The notes beneath the pieces were generated by a model. The model saw nothing but the letters and a program-made list of their open reading frames with translations. It had not been told where the DNA came from and did no database searches. The translations under genes were made by a program, and so were the position numbers. This document shows positions 1-8,046 of a stretch of 64,000 nucleotides of DNA, piece after piece (positions within the stretch are counted from its first letter, which is position 1; each line of letters begins with the position of its first letter). The DNA lies in the NCBI RefSeq assembly GCF_018917145.1, contig NZ_JAHLOD010000006.1:38206-102205 (forward strand), read 5' to 3'. Source of the stretch: Clostridium bornimense. Lineage in GTDB: Bacteria > Bacillota > Clostridia > Clostridiales > Clostridiaceae.

Positions 1-254
1 TGAGGACCTGATGCCACGCCTTCTTCCACAACACCATTATCTGAGCACATAATTATTATAGCTTTTTTATTAATTTTATTCTTTACATTCCCTGTAATGC
101 CAGCTAGCTGCATTGCAATACCTTCTAATCTTCCAAGGCTTCCTAGCGGCTTTGCAAGTGAATTTAATCTTTCTTCAGCTTCTTTCATCTTATCACTATC
201 TAGTTTTTCTATTCCTTTAATTACATTGTTAATTTTACTTAAATTGTCATTCAT
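1..254 (-). CDS. cobT: CobT, nicotinate-nucleotide--dimethylbenzimidazole phosphoribosyltransferase (partial, N-terminus)
   Basis: Only the first 84 codons lie in the window; the gene runs off the left edge. The start is the ATG at 254-252, preceded by AAGGGT. The visible protein has the family N-terminus: a helical stretch, then AKPLGSLGRLE at about residues 50-60, and IIMCSDNGVVEEGVASGP at the truncated end, which matches the conserved D-x-G-V-x-x-E-G-V of CobT. CobT transfers phosphoribose from nicotinate mononucleotide to dimethylbenzimidazole when the lower ligand of cobalamin is built. No other cobalamin gene is visible, and no cobalamin riboswitch is seen in the short upstream gap. Confidence 0.9.
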   Translation of the reverse strand, partial: MNDNLSKINNVIKGIEKLDSDKMKEAEERLNSLAKPLGSLGRLEGIAMQLAGITGNVKNKINKKAIIIMCSDNGVVEEGVASGP

Positions 255-360
255 AATATACCCTTACTTATTCTAATAATTATTTTTATCTTTAACACTC
301 TATATTTTAGCATCATATTTTTTTTCTTCAACTTTTTATAAAAGATAAAACGAATAAAAG

Positions 361-403
361 GGACTATCGCTAACAAATTTTTATTCGTAAATGCGATAGC
401 CCC
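361..403 (-). terminator. Rho-independent terminator, member of the dispersed TCGCTAACAAA repeat family
   Basis: GGACTATCGC pairs with GCGATAGCCC around a loop of about 23 nt. On the minus strand the stem is followed by CCCTTTTATT. It lies just downstream of the 419-1027 gene. The core closely resembles hairpins at 15251, 23871, 25574 and 47006. Confidence 0.75.
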
Positions 404-418
404 ATTTTCTCAACTGCA

Positions 419-1027
419 TCAATCATTGCAGCTACATTTTTCTGAATGATTATGTAATTTTTCTATTATCTTATCATATTGTTCTTGAGTTATAACTCCT
501 TTTTTCACCAAATCCTCTAGTGCCTTTCTTCCTTTCAATGTCTTTTTTATTTCTTTACATTGCTTTTTATCTATAACTCCATCTTTTACTAATTGATTCA
601 ATGATAACTCTACTTTTGCTTTCATATTTTCTTTAAGATACTTCTTTAAATCTTTTCCCTTTTCTTTAGATAAAATTTTGCACTCAACTAAGTCATCACA
701 TAAATCTTTCTTTTTATTTACTTCAATTTTTTTATCACATTTTCCATTTATATATTTAATAATCTTGTCATATTCTTCTGTAGTTATTATTTTATCCTTC
801 ATTGCGCCTTCCAAAGCAGATTTTATATCACCTTTATGTCTTTCTTTATCATCATTACAATGATTTCTTGAGTTGTCCTTATCTACAACTTCATTAGACT
901 TTTCAGTAATTGATATAGATTTTTCATTATTTATTTCCTCCGCTAAAGCAACAACAGAAGCTGATGATACTATAAAACCAGTAACTATACCTGTTAAAAT
1001 CTTAGCCTTTAATGAATTTCTTTTCAC
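419..1027 (-). CDS. Secreted helical protein, DUF2680-like, with His/Cys-rich tail
   Basis: 202 residues. The start is GTG at 1027-1025, with a perfect AGGAGG at 1035-1040. Residues 1-29 form a signal peptide (basic start, hydrophobic core, then ALAEE). The mature protein is highly charged and almost all helical. It contains three or four degenerate copies of a short helix-turn unit of the type L-x-x-L-V-K-x-G-V-I-T-x-E-Q-Y-D-K-I, the pattern of DUF2680-type secreted proteins of Firmicutes. The last residues are HNHSEKCSCND, a possible metal-binding tail. It is transcribed alone, with its own terminator. The function is unknown; a role outside the membrane is inferred only from the signal peptide. 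Confidence 0.7.
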   Translation of the reverse strand: MKRNSLKAKILTGIVTGFIVSSASVVALAEEINNEKSISITEKSNEVVDKDNSRNHCNDDKERHKGDIKSALEGAMKDKIITTEEYDKIIKYINGKCDKKIEVNKKKDLCDDLVECKILSKEKGKDLKKYLKENMKAKVELSLNQLVKDGVIDKKQCKEIKKTLKGRKALEDLVKKGVITQEQYDKIIEKLHNHSEKCSCND

Positions 1028-1158
1028 GTTATTTCCTCCTCTTTATCATAAACAGTTCTTAACGTTTCTATTTTTCCCTAAAAGCTAATATTTATGTGCA
1101 TACCAAATATAAATAACCTATAGTACAATATAAAATTTTCAATGTATTTTCTATATTA

Positions 1159-2463
1159 TTATCTTATTTCAAATTTTCCATCAACATTAGCTAACTTTAT
1201 ACTATCTCCGTCATTAATACGATACTTCTTATTACTTTTTAATCTTACACCATTTAAAAATGTTCCATTTTTAGACTTTAAGTCAACTATATAATAATTA
1301 TCTCCATCTTTAATTATTTCACAATGAATTTTCCCTATAGCTTTACTTTCTGTAATTAAATCAACTTCACCTATCATTCGTCCAATTTTAAAACTTCTTT
1401 TATTTACTACTACTCTTTCACTTATACCACCTTGATTTAATGTTATATAGCCACACTTAAATTTTTGTGATGAATTATTATTTAGTAAAACAGTATTGTT
1501 ACTTATATCAACTTCTCTAATTTCATCTTTACCTTTTGCTTTTACCACCATCGGATCTCCTTTTACCCCAAATGATGTTATTATAATTAGCATATCCACA
1601 AATATTAAAATGTAAACCAAGAATTGTATATATGTTTTATCAAAAAAATCTGTTATATAAATTAATGACATAATTAATGACATAACTATTTGAGACATAA
1701 TAATATTCTTTATATTGATTCTTTTTTCTTCCACTTTTTCTTCTTCGTTAACTGTATCATCTTCTAATTTTTTTGCAAATGTACTACTCTCCGATTTCTT
1801 ATTATATAAAGTATTCATCTTTTCTCTAACAGCTAAATTTGTAATTGTTTTAGCATTACTAAATTTACTTGTAATATTCTCTTCAACATTATCTGATAAC
1901 AAATCATATAAGTCACTTATTGTAGAATCTTTATCTCTCGCTAGCTGAATTAATTTGTCACATTTACCTGTATAATCTTCAAAATCAACATCTACATACT
2001 CAACATACAAAGATTTAATAATTTCTTTTAATTTATCTTCTACAATTTCTTTTTCTCCCGTATAATTTATTGGTATATAAATAATCACCACTTCTTTTGT
2101 ATCAGGATCAATATACATATCTTCAAAATCAAGAAATTCAATACCATTTTCTAATATCAACTCTTCATAACTATACAGAACTTTTACTATATTTTTTGCT
2201 ATTAAAATAAATTCACCTTTAGTTATGTTTTTTCCTTTTAAATAGCTATCTAGTGATACTTTATTTCCTATATCATAACGTAATTTTATTTTTTCATTAA
2301 ATTGACTTATACTCATTTTTAATGAACTATTATATACATTGTTTTCTATCATATTTATTTCATAATTTACTAATTCATATGTTGGTCCAATTAATGCTAC
2401 AAAAAATCCTCTATTGCCATCTTTCTCAATGTATTTTTCTATATCTATTAACTGATTGTCCAT
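1159..2463 (-). CDS. DUF6382 / FHA-domain membrane protein
   Basis: 434 residues. The N-terminal ~180 residues resemble the DUF6382 domain that often precedes FHA domains in Firmicutes. About residues 250-295 hold two adjacent membrane segments. The last ~75 residues are an FHA phosphothreonine-binding domain: FKIGRMIGEVDL, then IGKIHCEI, then KSKNGTFLNG. The Gly-Arg, His and Asn-Gly-Thr-x-x-Asn-Gly positions are kept; the usual SRxH is GKIH. It lies 11 bp after the PP2C gene, so the two are probably cotranscribed and paired as phosphatase and phospho-reader. FHA and PP2C proteins commonly accompany type VII secretion loci, in line with the WXG100 cluster upstream. No Ser/Thr kinase is visible. 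Confidence 0.8.
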   Translation of the reverse strand: MDNQLIDIEKYIEKDGNRGFFVALIGPTYELVNYEINMIENNVYNSSLKMSISQFNEKIKLRYDIGNKVSLDSYLKGKNITKGEFILIAKNIVKVLYSYEELILENGIEFLDFEDMYIDPDTKEVVIIYIPINYTGEKEIVEDKLKEIIKSLYVEYVDVDFEDYTGKCDKLIQLARDKDSTISDLYDLLSDNVEENITSKFSNAKTITNLAVREKMNTLYNKKSESSTFAKKLEDDTVNEEEKVEEKRINIKNIIMSQIVMSLIMSLIYITDFFDKTYIQFLVYILIFVDMLIIITSFGVKGDPMVVKAKGKDEIREVDISNNTVLLNNNSSQKFKCGYITLNQGGISERVVVNKRSFKIGRMIGEVDLITESKAIGKIHCEIIKDGDNYYIVDLKSKNGTFLNGVRLKSNKKYRINDGDSIKLANVDGKFEIR

Positions 2464-2474
2464 CTTCTAACCCC

Positions 2475-3275
2475 TTATCTTCTTATTAATTTCATAATCC
2501 TTTTTAATATGGGATTCACATCTTTTTCTACATCCAGAACTATTGCTGATATATTATCCCTTTCACCTCTACTTTTAACAAGATCTATTGTTTCTTTTAA
2601 AGAAATTCCCCTATCTTCATAATTAAACAAATCACAAATTTCAATATCTTGTAATCTATTACTAAATCCATCACTACATAATATAAACTTATCTCCATCT
2701 TTTATAGAACCTATTTTGTTATATATTTCTATATCAGGTCTTATTCCTATACATTGAAGCAAAATATTTTTTTCTTTACTAACTTTGGACTCTTCTAAAG
2801 TCATTTCTCCTTTTTTTACTTTTAACGCAACTAAAGAATGATCCTCTGTCAATTGTTCCAAACCTTTTTTATATTTATAAATTCTTGAATCTCCTACATG
2901 TGCTATATAATATTTTCCTTTTACTATTAATAAAATTGATGCAGTAGATCCTAAATTTATATTATTTTCCTCACCATATATAGATATTTCATTATTGCAA
3001 TAATATAAAATATCATTAATAGAATTAATTATTTCTGTATCATTAAGTGATGGTAATACTTTTATCTTATTGTTCCACCAGTGTTCGAATATACTCTTAC
3101 ATATGCCACTAGCTTTATCTCCCTTTTTTAATCCACCTAATCCATCAAAAATTGCAAAAATGCCATGATTTCCTTTAGGTCCTATTGCTAGCTTCACAAT
3201 AATACTATCTTCATTTACTTTTTTAATTACTCCAACATCTGAAATAGCTCTAGCAGCTATTTTATATTTCTTCAT
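2475..3275 (-). CDS. PP2C-family serine/threonine phosphatase
   Basis: 266 residues, normal length for a bacterial single-domain PP2C (PrpC/Stp type). Metal-binding motifs are in order: VGVIKKVNEDSI near residue 15, FAIFDGLGG near 42, HVGDSRIYKY near 126, FILCSDGFSNRL near 198, and GERDNISAIVLDV near 238. It should remove phosphate from Ser/Thr in the cytoplasm, using two Mn or Mg ions. It is followed 11 bp later by the FHA protein and is separated from the WXG100-type genes upstream by a hairpin at 3415-3445, so it probably has its own promoter in that gap. Confidence 0.9.
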   Translation of the reverse strand: MKKYKIAARAISDVGVIKKVNEDSIIVKLAIGPKGNHGIFAIFDGLGGLKKGDKASGICKSIFEHWWNNKIKVLPSLNDTEIINSINDILYYCNNEISIYGEENNINLGSTASILLIVKGKYYIAHVGDSRIYKYKKGLEQLTEDHSLVALKVKKGEMTLEESKVSKEKNILLQCIGIRPDIEIYNKIGSIKDGDKFILCSDGFSNRLQDIEICDLFNYEDRGISLKETIDLVKSRGERDNISAIVLDVEKDVNPILKRIMKLIRR

Positions 3276-3414
3276 TACATACTCCTTAGTCTTTCTATAT
3301 AAAACTTTCTTTAATATCCATTTTTATAATTTACTTCTTATAAATATATTTTATGTATTTTTTCAACATTTTTCAAGCTTTTTCCTCTTTATTCGATAGT
3401 TCTATATAAAAAAA

Positions 3415-3445
3415 CGAAACAAAAGATAGTAATCCTTGTGTTTCG
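3415..3445 (-). terminator. Rho-independent terminator after the WXG100-type operon
   Basis: CGAAACA pairs with TGTTTCG. On the minus strand the stem is followed by an uninterrupted run of seven T. It lies about 60 bp past the stop of the 3505-4293 gene. Confidence 0.75.
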
Positions 3446-3504
3446 ATGCCTTTAACTATTCATTTTTTCTATAAAAGTACAATTTTATAATTCTTTTATT
3501 AAGT

Positions 3505-4293
3505 CTAATTCACTTTCTTTTCACAAAGAATATAAATACCTTCAAAAGTCTTTAAGATATATGCATCTCCTAAATCTATAACTTTACAAACTCTACTTTT
3601 TATACTTTCTATATCTCCTTCTTTTATCATAGACTTAATTTCTCTTGTTATTTTCATTTTATTTCTATATAAATTTAGTTTAGAAATCTCATTTTCAAAA
3701 ATACTATCTTGATCCACCATATTTAGTATCTCTGACGGTTTATCACACTTACTTATGCTACAACTTCCATTACTGATTAATCCCAAAAAAGATGCAACTG
3801 AAGTTAATGATTTTAATGCTCTTCTTTCATCTCCCTTAATCCAATATAATAGTCCCTCAATTCCTTGTGACATATTAAAATCTCTTACATTAACTTCTTC
3901 ATTATGATCTTCTACATACAATAACTTATCACTGCTATTCTTTTGAATATCTATCACATTATTTATATATATCTTACTTTTCTTTCGTATATCATTTGCT
4001 AACTGATTATCAACATCTGAAATATCCTGTATGTATTTTTTAAAATCTATAATGAAACTTCTTACTTTCTCCTCTTCTAAATTTAAACTGACTATTTTAT
4101 TCTCTAAGCATTGATTTAAGTCTTCTATATCACCATAATTATCTTTTACATTTTTTAATATATATATTGCATTGTTGATACTTTTCTTTTCTTTCACTAT
4201 ATTATCTAATACAAACTCTAAATTTTTAGCTAGATTTCCACATTCACTATAGTTAATCTCTATTTTTCCCATACGATTACAGCCTATTGCCAA
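3505..4293 (-). CDS. Unknown helical protein of the WXG100 cluster, possible type VII substrate
   Basis: Up to 262 residues. Two starts are possible. TTG at 4293 overlaps the previous gene and has AGGGGG about 7 nt upstream; ATG at 4272 (MGKIEINYSE) lies just after that gene's stop but has a weaker AGG. The first ~150 residues look like a long alpha-helical bundle with regular leucine/isoleucine spacing, as in the LXG or WXG N-terminal domains of type VII substrates. The C-terminal ~110 residues contain a Gly-rich turn (SFLGLISNGSCSISKC) and a small mixed alpha/beta end. I recognise no enzymatic motif. It is the last gene before the operon terminator, where substrates often lie. Function unknown. 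Confidence 0.6.
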   Translation of the reverse strand: MAIGCNRMGKIEINYSECGNLAKNLEFVLDNIVKEKKSINNAIYILKNVKDNYGDIEDLNQCLENKIVSLNLEEEKVRSFIIDFKKYIQDISDVDNQLANDIRKKSKIYINNVIDIQKNSSDKLLYVEDHNEEVNVRDFNMSQGIEGLLYWIKGDERRALKSLTSVASFLGLISNGSCSISKCDKPSEILNMVDQDSIFENEISKLNLYRNKMKITREIKSMIKEGDIESIKSRVCKVIDLGDAYILKTFEGIYILCEKKVN

Positions 4294-4573
4294 TGGCTTC
4301 CCCCTGACTTTCTATATTTTCCATCTTATCAGCAACTTCTGTAAGAATATCTCTTAAAAAATCTATCTTTTGTATATGTTCACTCAATCCTTTTTCCCAA
4401 TCTAAGTTCAACACATCGGAAAAGCTTTCCTTTGTCTTTACTTGCCAACTTTCTCCTCTCAACTCCTTTAAACTGTTATTTATTACTACTCGTGTATTTT
4501 CTAAAGTATCAATACTTTCTTTATACAAAGCCTCAACTTCTCTAAGCTTACAAGGATCTACTGAAAAATCCAC
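4277..4573 (-). CDS. WXG100-like small helical protein
   Basis: 98 residues, the usual ESAT-6/WXG100 length. It has two predicted helices separated by a turn containing ESWQVKTKESF, which stands where WXG and the following Y/F-x-x-x-D/E-type residues normally lie; the Gly of WXG is replaced by Val. The C-terminal helix ends IESQGEAIGNRL. It lies 5 bp after the TPR gene and overlaps or abuts the next gene, so it is in the same operon. WXG100 proteins are secreted as helical-hairpin dimers by EssC/EccC machines. Membership is inferred from length, the Trp turn and context. Confidence 0.65.
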   Translation of the reverse strand: MDFSVDPCKLREVEALYKESIDTLENTRVVINNSLKELRGESWQVKTKESFSDVLNLDWEKGLSEHIQKIDFLRDILTEVADKMENIESQGEAIGNRL

Positions 4574-4578
4574 TTATA

Positions 4579-5832
4579 TCACCTCTCCAATATGCTATTT
4601 ACAACCTCAATTATTTTTTTATCTTTTATTATTTCTCTTTTGTCCTTCATATCTTTTGCTAATATATTTAACTCTTTTACTTCTTCTACTGTAGTTATCT
4701 TCATGAGCCCTTCACTATAAGCGATTGCTTCATCATATTGTTCTAACTCTATCATTACCATTATCCTCAAAATCATTATTCTTATCTCGTACGGATTACT
4801 AATTAATAGTAATTTATACTTTTCATCAAGTTTCTCAAAGTATTTAGTACTTCTGTCATTATCTTGTTCCTTTATTGCATATCCTAATATATATATACCA
4901 AACCATACAAATTCATTATCACTATTCTTAACTTCATTTAAAAATTCTAGAAATCTCTCTGCCATAGTATAATTTTTCAACTTAATACTATACAATCCCA
5001 CAAAATATAGTACTTCTGGATTTTCTTCATTGTATACACCATCTTCAATAAGTATTTTAATTGCTTCATCATAATCTTCGTTTAGCGCCATAATCTTTGC
5101 TTTAACTATAGAAAAGTCACTATAATATATATTATCTTTAGGTATCTTTTTTATAATTTCAATAGACTTATCATATTGTTTCATATACATATAATACTTA
5201 GTATAATCAAGAATAATAATAGTATCTTCACCCAATACTGCCAATGCACGTCTTAAAATATTCAGAGCCTCTTCATCTCTCTTCATATTCATTAAAAACG
5301 TAAATAGAAGATGATATCCATCATATTCATCTCCATTATACTTAATCATTTTTCTTAATTCTTCTTCGCATTCCTTATATCTATTAGTTTTTAGATATAT
5401 TATATATTTTCTATACCTAGAACTAATAAAACTCTTATCTTTCCTTAAACTTCGATTATAATAATCAAGTGCATCTCCCAATTTATTTTGATCTTCATAT
5501 ATTAGCCCTTTATAATAGAATATATATTCACTATTATATCCTTTTTCAATGGCTAAACTTAAATATTTAAAACATGTATTTATATCTTTTTTCTTTTGAT
5601 ATAAAGTTGCTATTTTAAAATAAACTACTGGGTCCAATTCACCTTTTTTTATTAATGATTTTAAGATGTATAAACTTTCATCATACTTTTTCATATATTC
5701 ATATACATTAGATATCTTTAAAAACACCTCTTTAGTGGGCTGATATTCACTTATTTCTTGCAAGGTTTCCAATGCTAAATCATATTTATTAAATTGAATA
5801 AACAAATCTACTATTTCCATTTTTTCATCCAT
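4579..5832 (-). CDS. Tetratricopeptide-repeat protein
   Basis: 417 residues from the ATG at 5832, which has GGTGG 5 nt upstream; an in-frame ATG at 5844 has a poorer site. The protein is made of about eight TPR-like helix pairs from residue 10 to 400, for example ALDYYNRSLRKDKSFISSRY and GEDTIIILDYTKYYMYMKQY, each with the Tyr/Ala/Leu spacing of TPRs. There is no signal peptide or membrane segment, so it is cytoplasmic. It lies in the middle of the WXG100-type operon. A chaperone or scaffold role for secreted helical proteins is plausible, but it is inferred from position only. Confidence 0.75.
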   Translation of the reverse strand: MDEKMEIVDLFIQFNKYDLALETLQEISEYQPTKEVFLKISNVYEYMKKYDESLYILKSLIKKGELDPVVYFKIATLYQKKKDINTCFKYLSLAIEKGYNSEYIFYYKGLIYEDQNKLGDALDYYNRSLRKDKSFISSRYRKYIIYLKTNRYKECEEELRKMIKYNGDEYDGYHLLFTFLMNMKRDEEALNILRRALAVLGEDTIIILDYTKYYMYMKQYDKSIEIIKKIPKDNIYYSDFSIVKAKIMALNEDYDEAIKILIEDGVYNEENPEVLYFVGLYSIKLKNYTMAERFLEFLNEVKNSDNEFVWFGIYILGYAIKEQDNDRSTKYFEKLDEKYKLLLISNPYEIRIMILRIMVMIELEQYDEAIAYSEGLMKITTVEEVKELNILAKDMKDKREIIKDKKIIEVVNSILER

Positions 5833-5873
5833 AATAACCACCATTACCTATACTTTTTATTTCTTCAATTTTA

Positions 5874-6161
5874 TTACTTAGGCATCTTGTTAACACTACC
5901 ACTATTTATTTCAAATTCATTATTTAATATATTTTCTAACACTCTTTGTACTTTCTCTAAATCATTACTTAAATCAGTATTAATTTTATCAATACCTTTC
6001 TCTAAGCGACTTATATTAGAAAAATCCATTCCATTTAATAAATTTTCTTTAGCCTTTTCTTTATATTGATGCACCTCTCTATTAAAACTTAACGCATTAT
6101 CAATATGATGCTTGCTTTCACTTATAGATTCTTTGAAACAAATATTATCTATAGTGCTCAC
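5874..6161 (-). CDS. Small helical protein of the WXG100 cluster (DUF5344/SACOL2603-like in size and position)
   Basis: 95 residues, nearly all helical, no Trp and no WXG. The sequence runs from MSTIDNICFKESISESKHHI through one long amphipathic stretch with a break near GMDFSNISRLEKGI. In Bacillus and Staphylococcus, type VII loci encode small partner proteins of this size next to WXG100 and LXG proteins (YwqI/SACOL2603 families). The resemblance here is general rather than motif-based. It lies 18 bp after the WXG100 gene, in the same operon. Confidence 0.55.
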   Translation of the reverse strand: MSTIDNICFKESISESKHHIDNALSFNREVHQYKEKAKENLLNGMDFSNISRLEKGIDKINTDLSNDLEKVQRVLENILNNEFEINSGSVNKMPK

Positions 6162-6179
6162 TATAATAACTCACCACCT

Positions 6180-6476
6180 TTACTCTCTTACCATACTACT
6201 ATCACTGCTATAATTATTATTTAAAAATTCACTTCTAATATTATTTAAATTATTAATCAAAATATATAATCCATCTATATAATCATTAAAAGACTTTCTA
6301 ATTAGCTCACTATTTTCAAAATATGCATCGCTACTTTTTCCTTTCCATGACATTCTTAAAGTTTCATCACCTTCATTAAGCTTAGTTCTTACCCCTTCCA
6401 TCTCTAAAATAACATTGTTAATAGAAGCAATAGCTTCTTCAAACTTATTAAAATTTGCTACTACTAGATTGCTCAT
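6180..6476 (-). CDS. WXG100-family protein (ESAT-6-like)
   Basis: 98 residues from the ATG at 6476 (MSNLVVANF). An in-frame ATG at 6485 lies inside the ribosome binding site AAAGGATG and is unlikely to be used. The protein has the classic layout: helix 1, the turn LRMSWKGKSSDAYFENSE with the W-K-G motif near residue 43, and helix 2 ending in a polar tail. Such proteins dimerise and are exported by type VII secretion ATPases. It is the first gene of a five-gene minus-strand operon (6476 to 3505). No EssC, EsaA, EssB or YukD homologue is in the window, so the secretion machine must be elsewhere. Confidence 0.85.
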   Translation of the reverse strand: MSNLVVANFNKFEEAIASINNVILEMEGVRTKLNEGDETLRMSWKGKSSDAYFENSELIRKSFNDYIDGLYILINNLNNIRSEFLNNNYSSDSSMVRE

Positions 6477-6485
6477 CTTTTTCAT

Positions 6486-6759
6486 CCTTTAACATATTTT
6501 TATATTTATAAATATATAAATTTTCAATTTAACTCTCTACATATGTTATATTAATTACAACGGTTTTTTCTAATAGATTTATGATTCTTATTTTAGAACT
6601 TTTTACCTTATAATTATACATCATATTACATTTTTCTTATGCTCTTTTATGTCGAAGATATACTTTTTATCATATATAAATTTTTTCACTCTTTGTTCTA
6701 TATCTTAAAGTTCATTAAAAATAGTAGAGAAATACTAAATCATTTTTAATATAAATAAA
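6486..6759. other. Intergenic region upstream of the WXG100 operon
   Basis: About 270 bp, almost entirely A/T, no open frame of note. It must hold the promoter of the minus-strand operon; a TATAAT-like hexamer lies near 6611-6625, but I could not match it to a good -35. A TGTCGAA heptamer (Spo0A-box consensus) lies at 6650-6656, which could be chance. Confidence 0.5.
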
Positions 6760-6795
6760 AAATACCTATATGAATTAATGACCATATAGGTATTT
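6760..6795 (-). terminator. Terminator of hydE-hydF
   Basis: AAATACCTATATG pairs exactly with CATATAGGTATTT (13 bp, 10-nt loop). It is followed on the minus strand by a T-rich run and lies about 50 bp past the hydF stop. Confidence 0.85.
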
Positions 6796-6846
6796 AAATA
6801 CTAATCTAAATATTCTAAAAAAATTGTATGTATTTTTAAATTTATT

Positions 6847-8034
6847 TTATTTAAAAATATCTATAGCTCTATCTAATATTCCTGTCAAATAGGCTAAAAT
6901 TAATCCATAATTAGTTATAGGTATATTTTCTTTGTTGCACCTCTTAATTCTATTTAATATAGTTTTCCTATTTATCATACAACCACCACAATGTATTATA
7001 AGATCATATTCTTTTATCGTCTCTGGAAAATCATGAAAAATACTTATATCATAATGTAGTTTCTCTCCTACATACTTATCAAGTAATGTTGGTATTTTAA
7101 CTCTACCTATGTCTTCATGAGATATATTATGAGTACAACTTTCACAGATTAAAATCTTTGAATTTTTATTAAGATTTTTTATTGCTTTTACTCCTTCCAT
7201 ATATGACTTTATATCCCCTTTTTGTTTTGCAAATAGTATTGAAAAACTTGTTAACTTCACTTCTTTCGGTATTATATTACTTACTTTTTTAAAAGCTTGA
7301 GAATCTGTAATAACCAAATCAACTTTTTTCAAATCTTGAATTGCCCCTTCTAATTCACTATCTCTTACAATATAACTCTTTATTCCATTATCTAATGCAT
7401 CCCTTATACATTGTACCTGTGGCAATATAAGTCTTCCCTTTGGTGCTTCTGAATCAACTGGTACTACCATTATTATAGTTCCTCCTTCTGGAACTAATCC
7501 TCCTAATAAAGATACTTCTTCTTCACCCTCGCTTATCTTTGTTATAATATCATCTTTTAACTTATCTATTCCTTCTCCAGAATACGTAGATATTAATTTT
7601 GATTCTTTATATTTATCTATAATAGTATTTTTTTTATAACTATCAACGGTATCAATCTTATTTATCACTAATATATAAGGGATATCTAAATCATTAAACT
7701 TTCTTTTCATTTTGTCATACTGTATAAAATCCATATCATTTATATCCATGACATAAATGGCTATATCAGTTCTTTTTAAAATCTCTAAAGTTCTTTTCTC
7801 ACGCATTTTCCCTAAGCTGCTATTATCTCCAAGTCCTGCTGTATCTATAAATAAAACAGATCCTACTGGAATCATTTCAGAAGCTTTTGACACTGGATCT
7901 GTAGTGGTACCCTCCTTTTCAGAAACCAATGAAATATTTTGACCCAGTATAGCATTTATCAGCGATGACTTTCCCGCATTAGTTTTTCCATAAATTACAA
8001 TATGTTTTCTATTAGCATTTGGTGTTTTTTCCAT
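6847..8034 (-). CDS. hydF: HydF, [FeFe]-hydrogenase H-cluster maturation GTPase/scaffold
   Basis: 395 residues, usual length. An Era/TrmE-like GTPase domain fills residues 1-170: Walker A GKTNAGKSSLINAI, switch EGTTTDPV, G3 DTAGLGD, G4 NKID. A dimerisation domain follows. The C-terminal cluster-binding domain has ICESCTHNISHED and then IIHCGGCMINRKT, giving the C-x-H ... H-C-x-x-C ligand set of HydF. HydF carries the [2Fe] precursor made with HydE and HydG and delivers it to apo-hydrogenase. It starts 12 bp after hydE with AAGGGGG as ribosome binding site. hydG and the hydrogenase gene are not in the window. Confidence 0.96.
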   Translation of the reverse strand: MEKTPNANRKHIVIYGKTNAGKSSLINAILGQNISLVSEKEGTTTDPVSKASEMIPVGSVLFIDTAGLGDNSSLGKMREKRTLEILKRTDIAIYVMDINDMDFIQYDKMKRKFNDLDIPYILVINKIDTVDSYKKNTIIDKYKESKLISTYSGEGIDKLKDDIITKISEGEEEVSLLGGLVPEGGTIIMVVPVDSEAPKGRLILPQVQCIRDALDNGIKSYIVRDSELEGAIQDLKKVDLVITDSQAFKKVSNIIPKEVKLTSFSILFAKQKGDIKSYMEGVKAIKNLNKNSKILICESCTHNISHEDIGRVKIPTLLDKYVGEKLHYDISIFHDFPETIKEYDLIIHCGGCMINRKTILNRIKRCNKENIPITNYGLILAYLTGILDRAIDIFK

Positions 8035-8046
8035 TATTCTTCCCCC

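Noticed and set aside
6650..6656. Spo0A box (TGTCGAA) ahead of the WXG100 operon
   Set aside because: A single heptamer is expected by chance several times in 64 kb, and it is not placed against a recognisable promoter.
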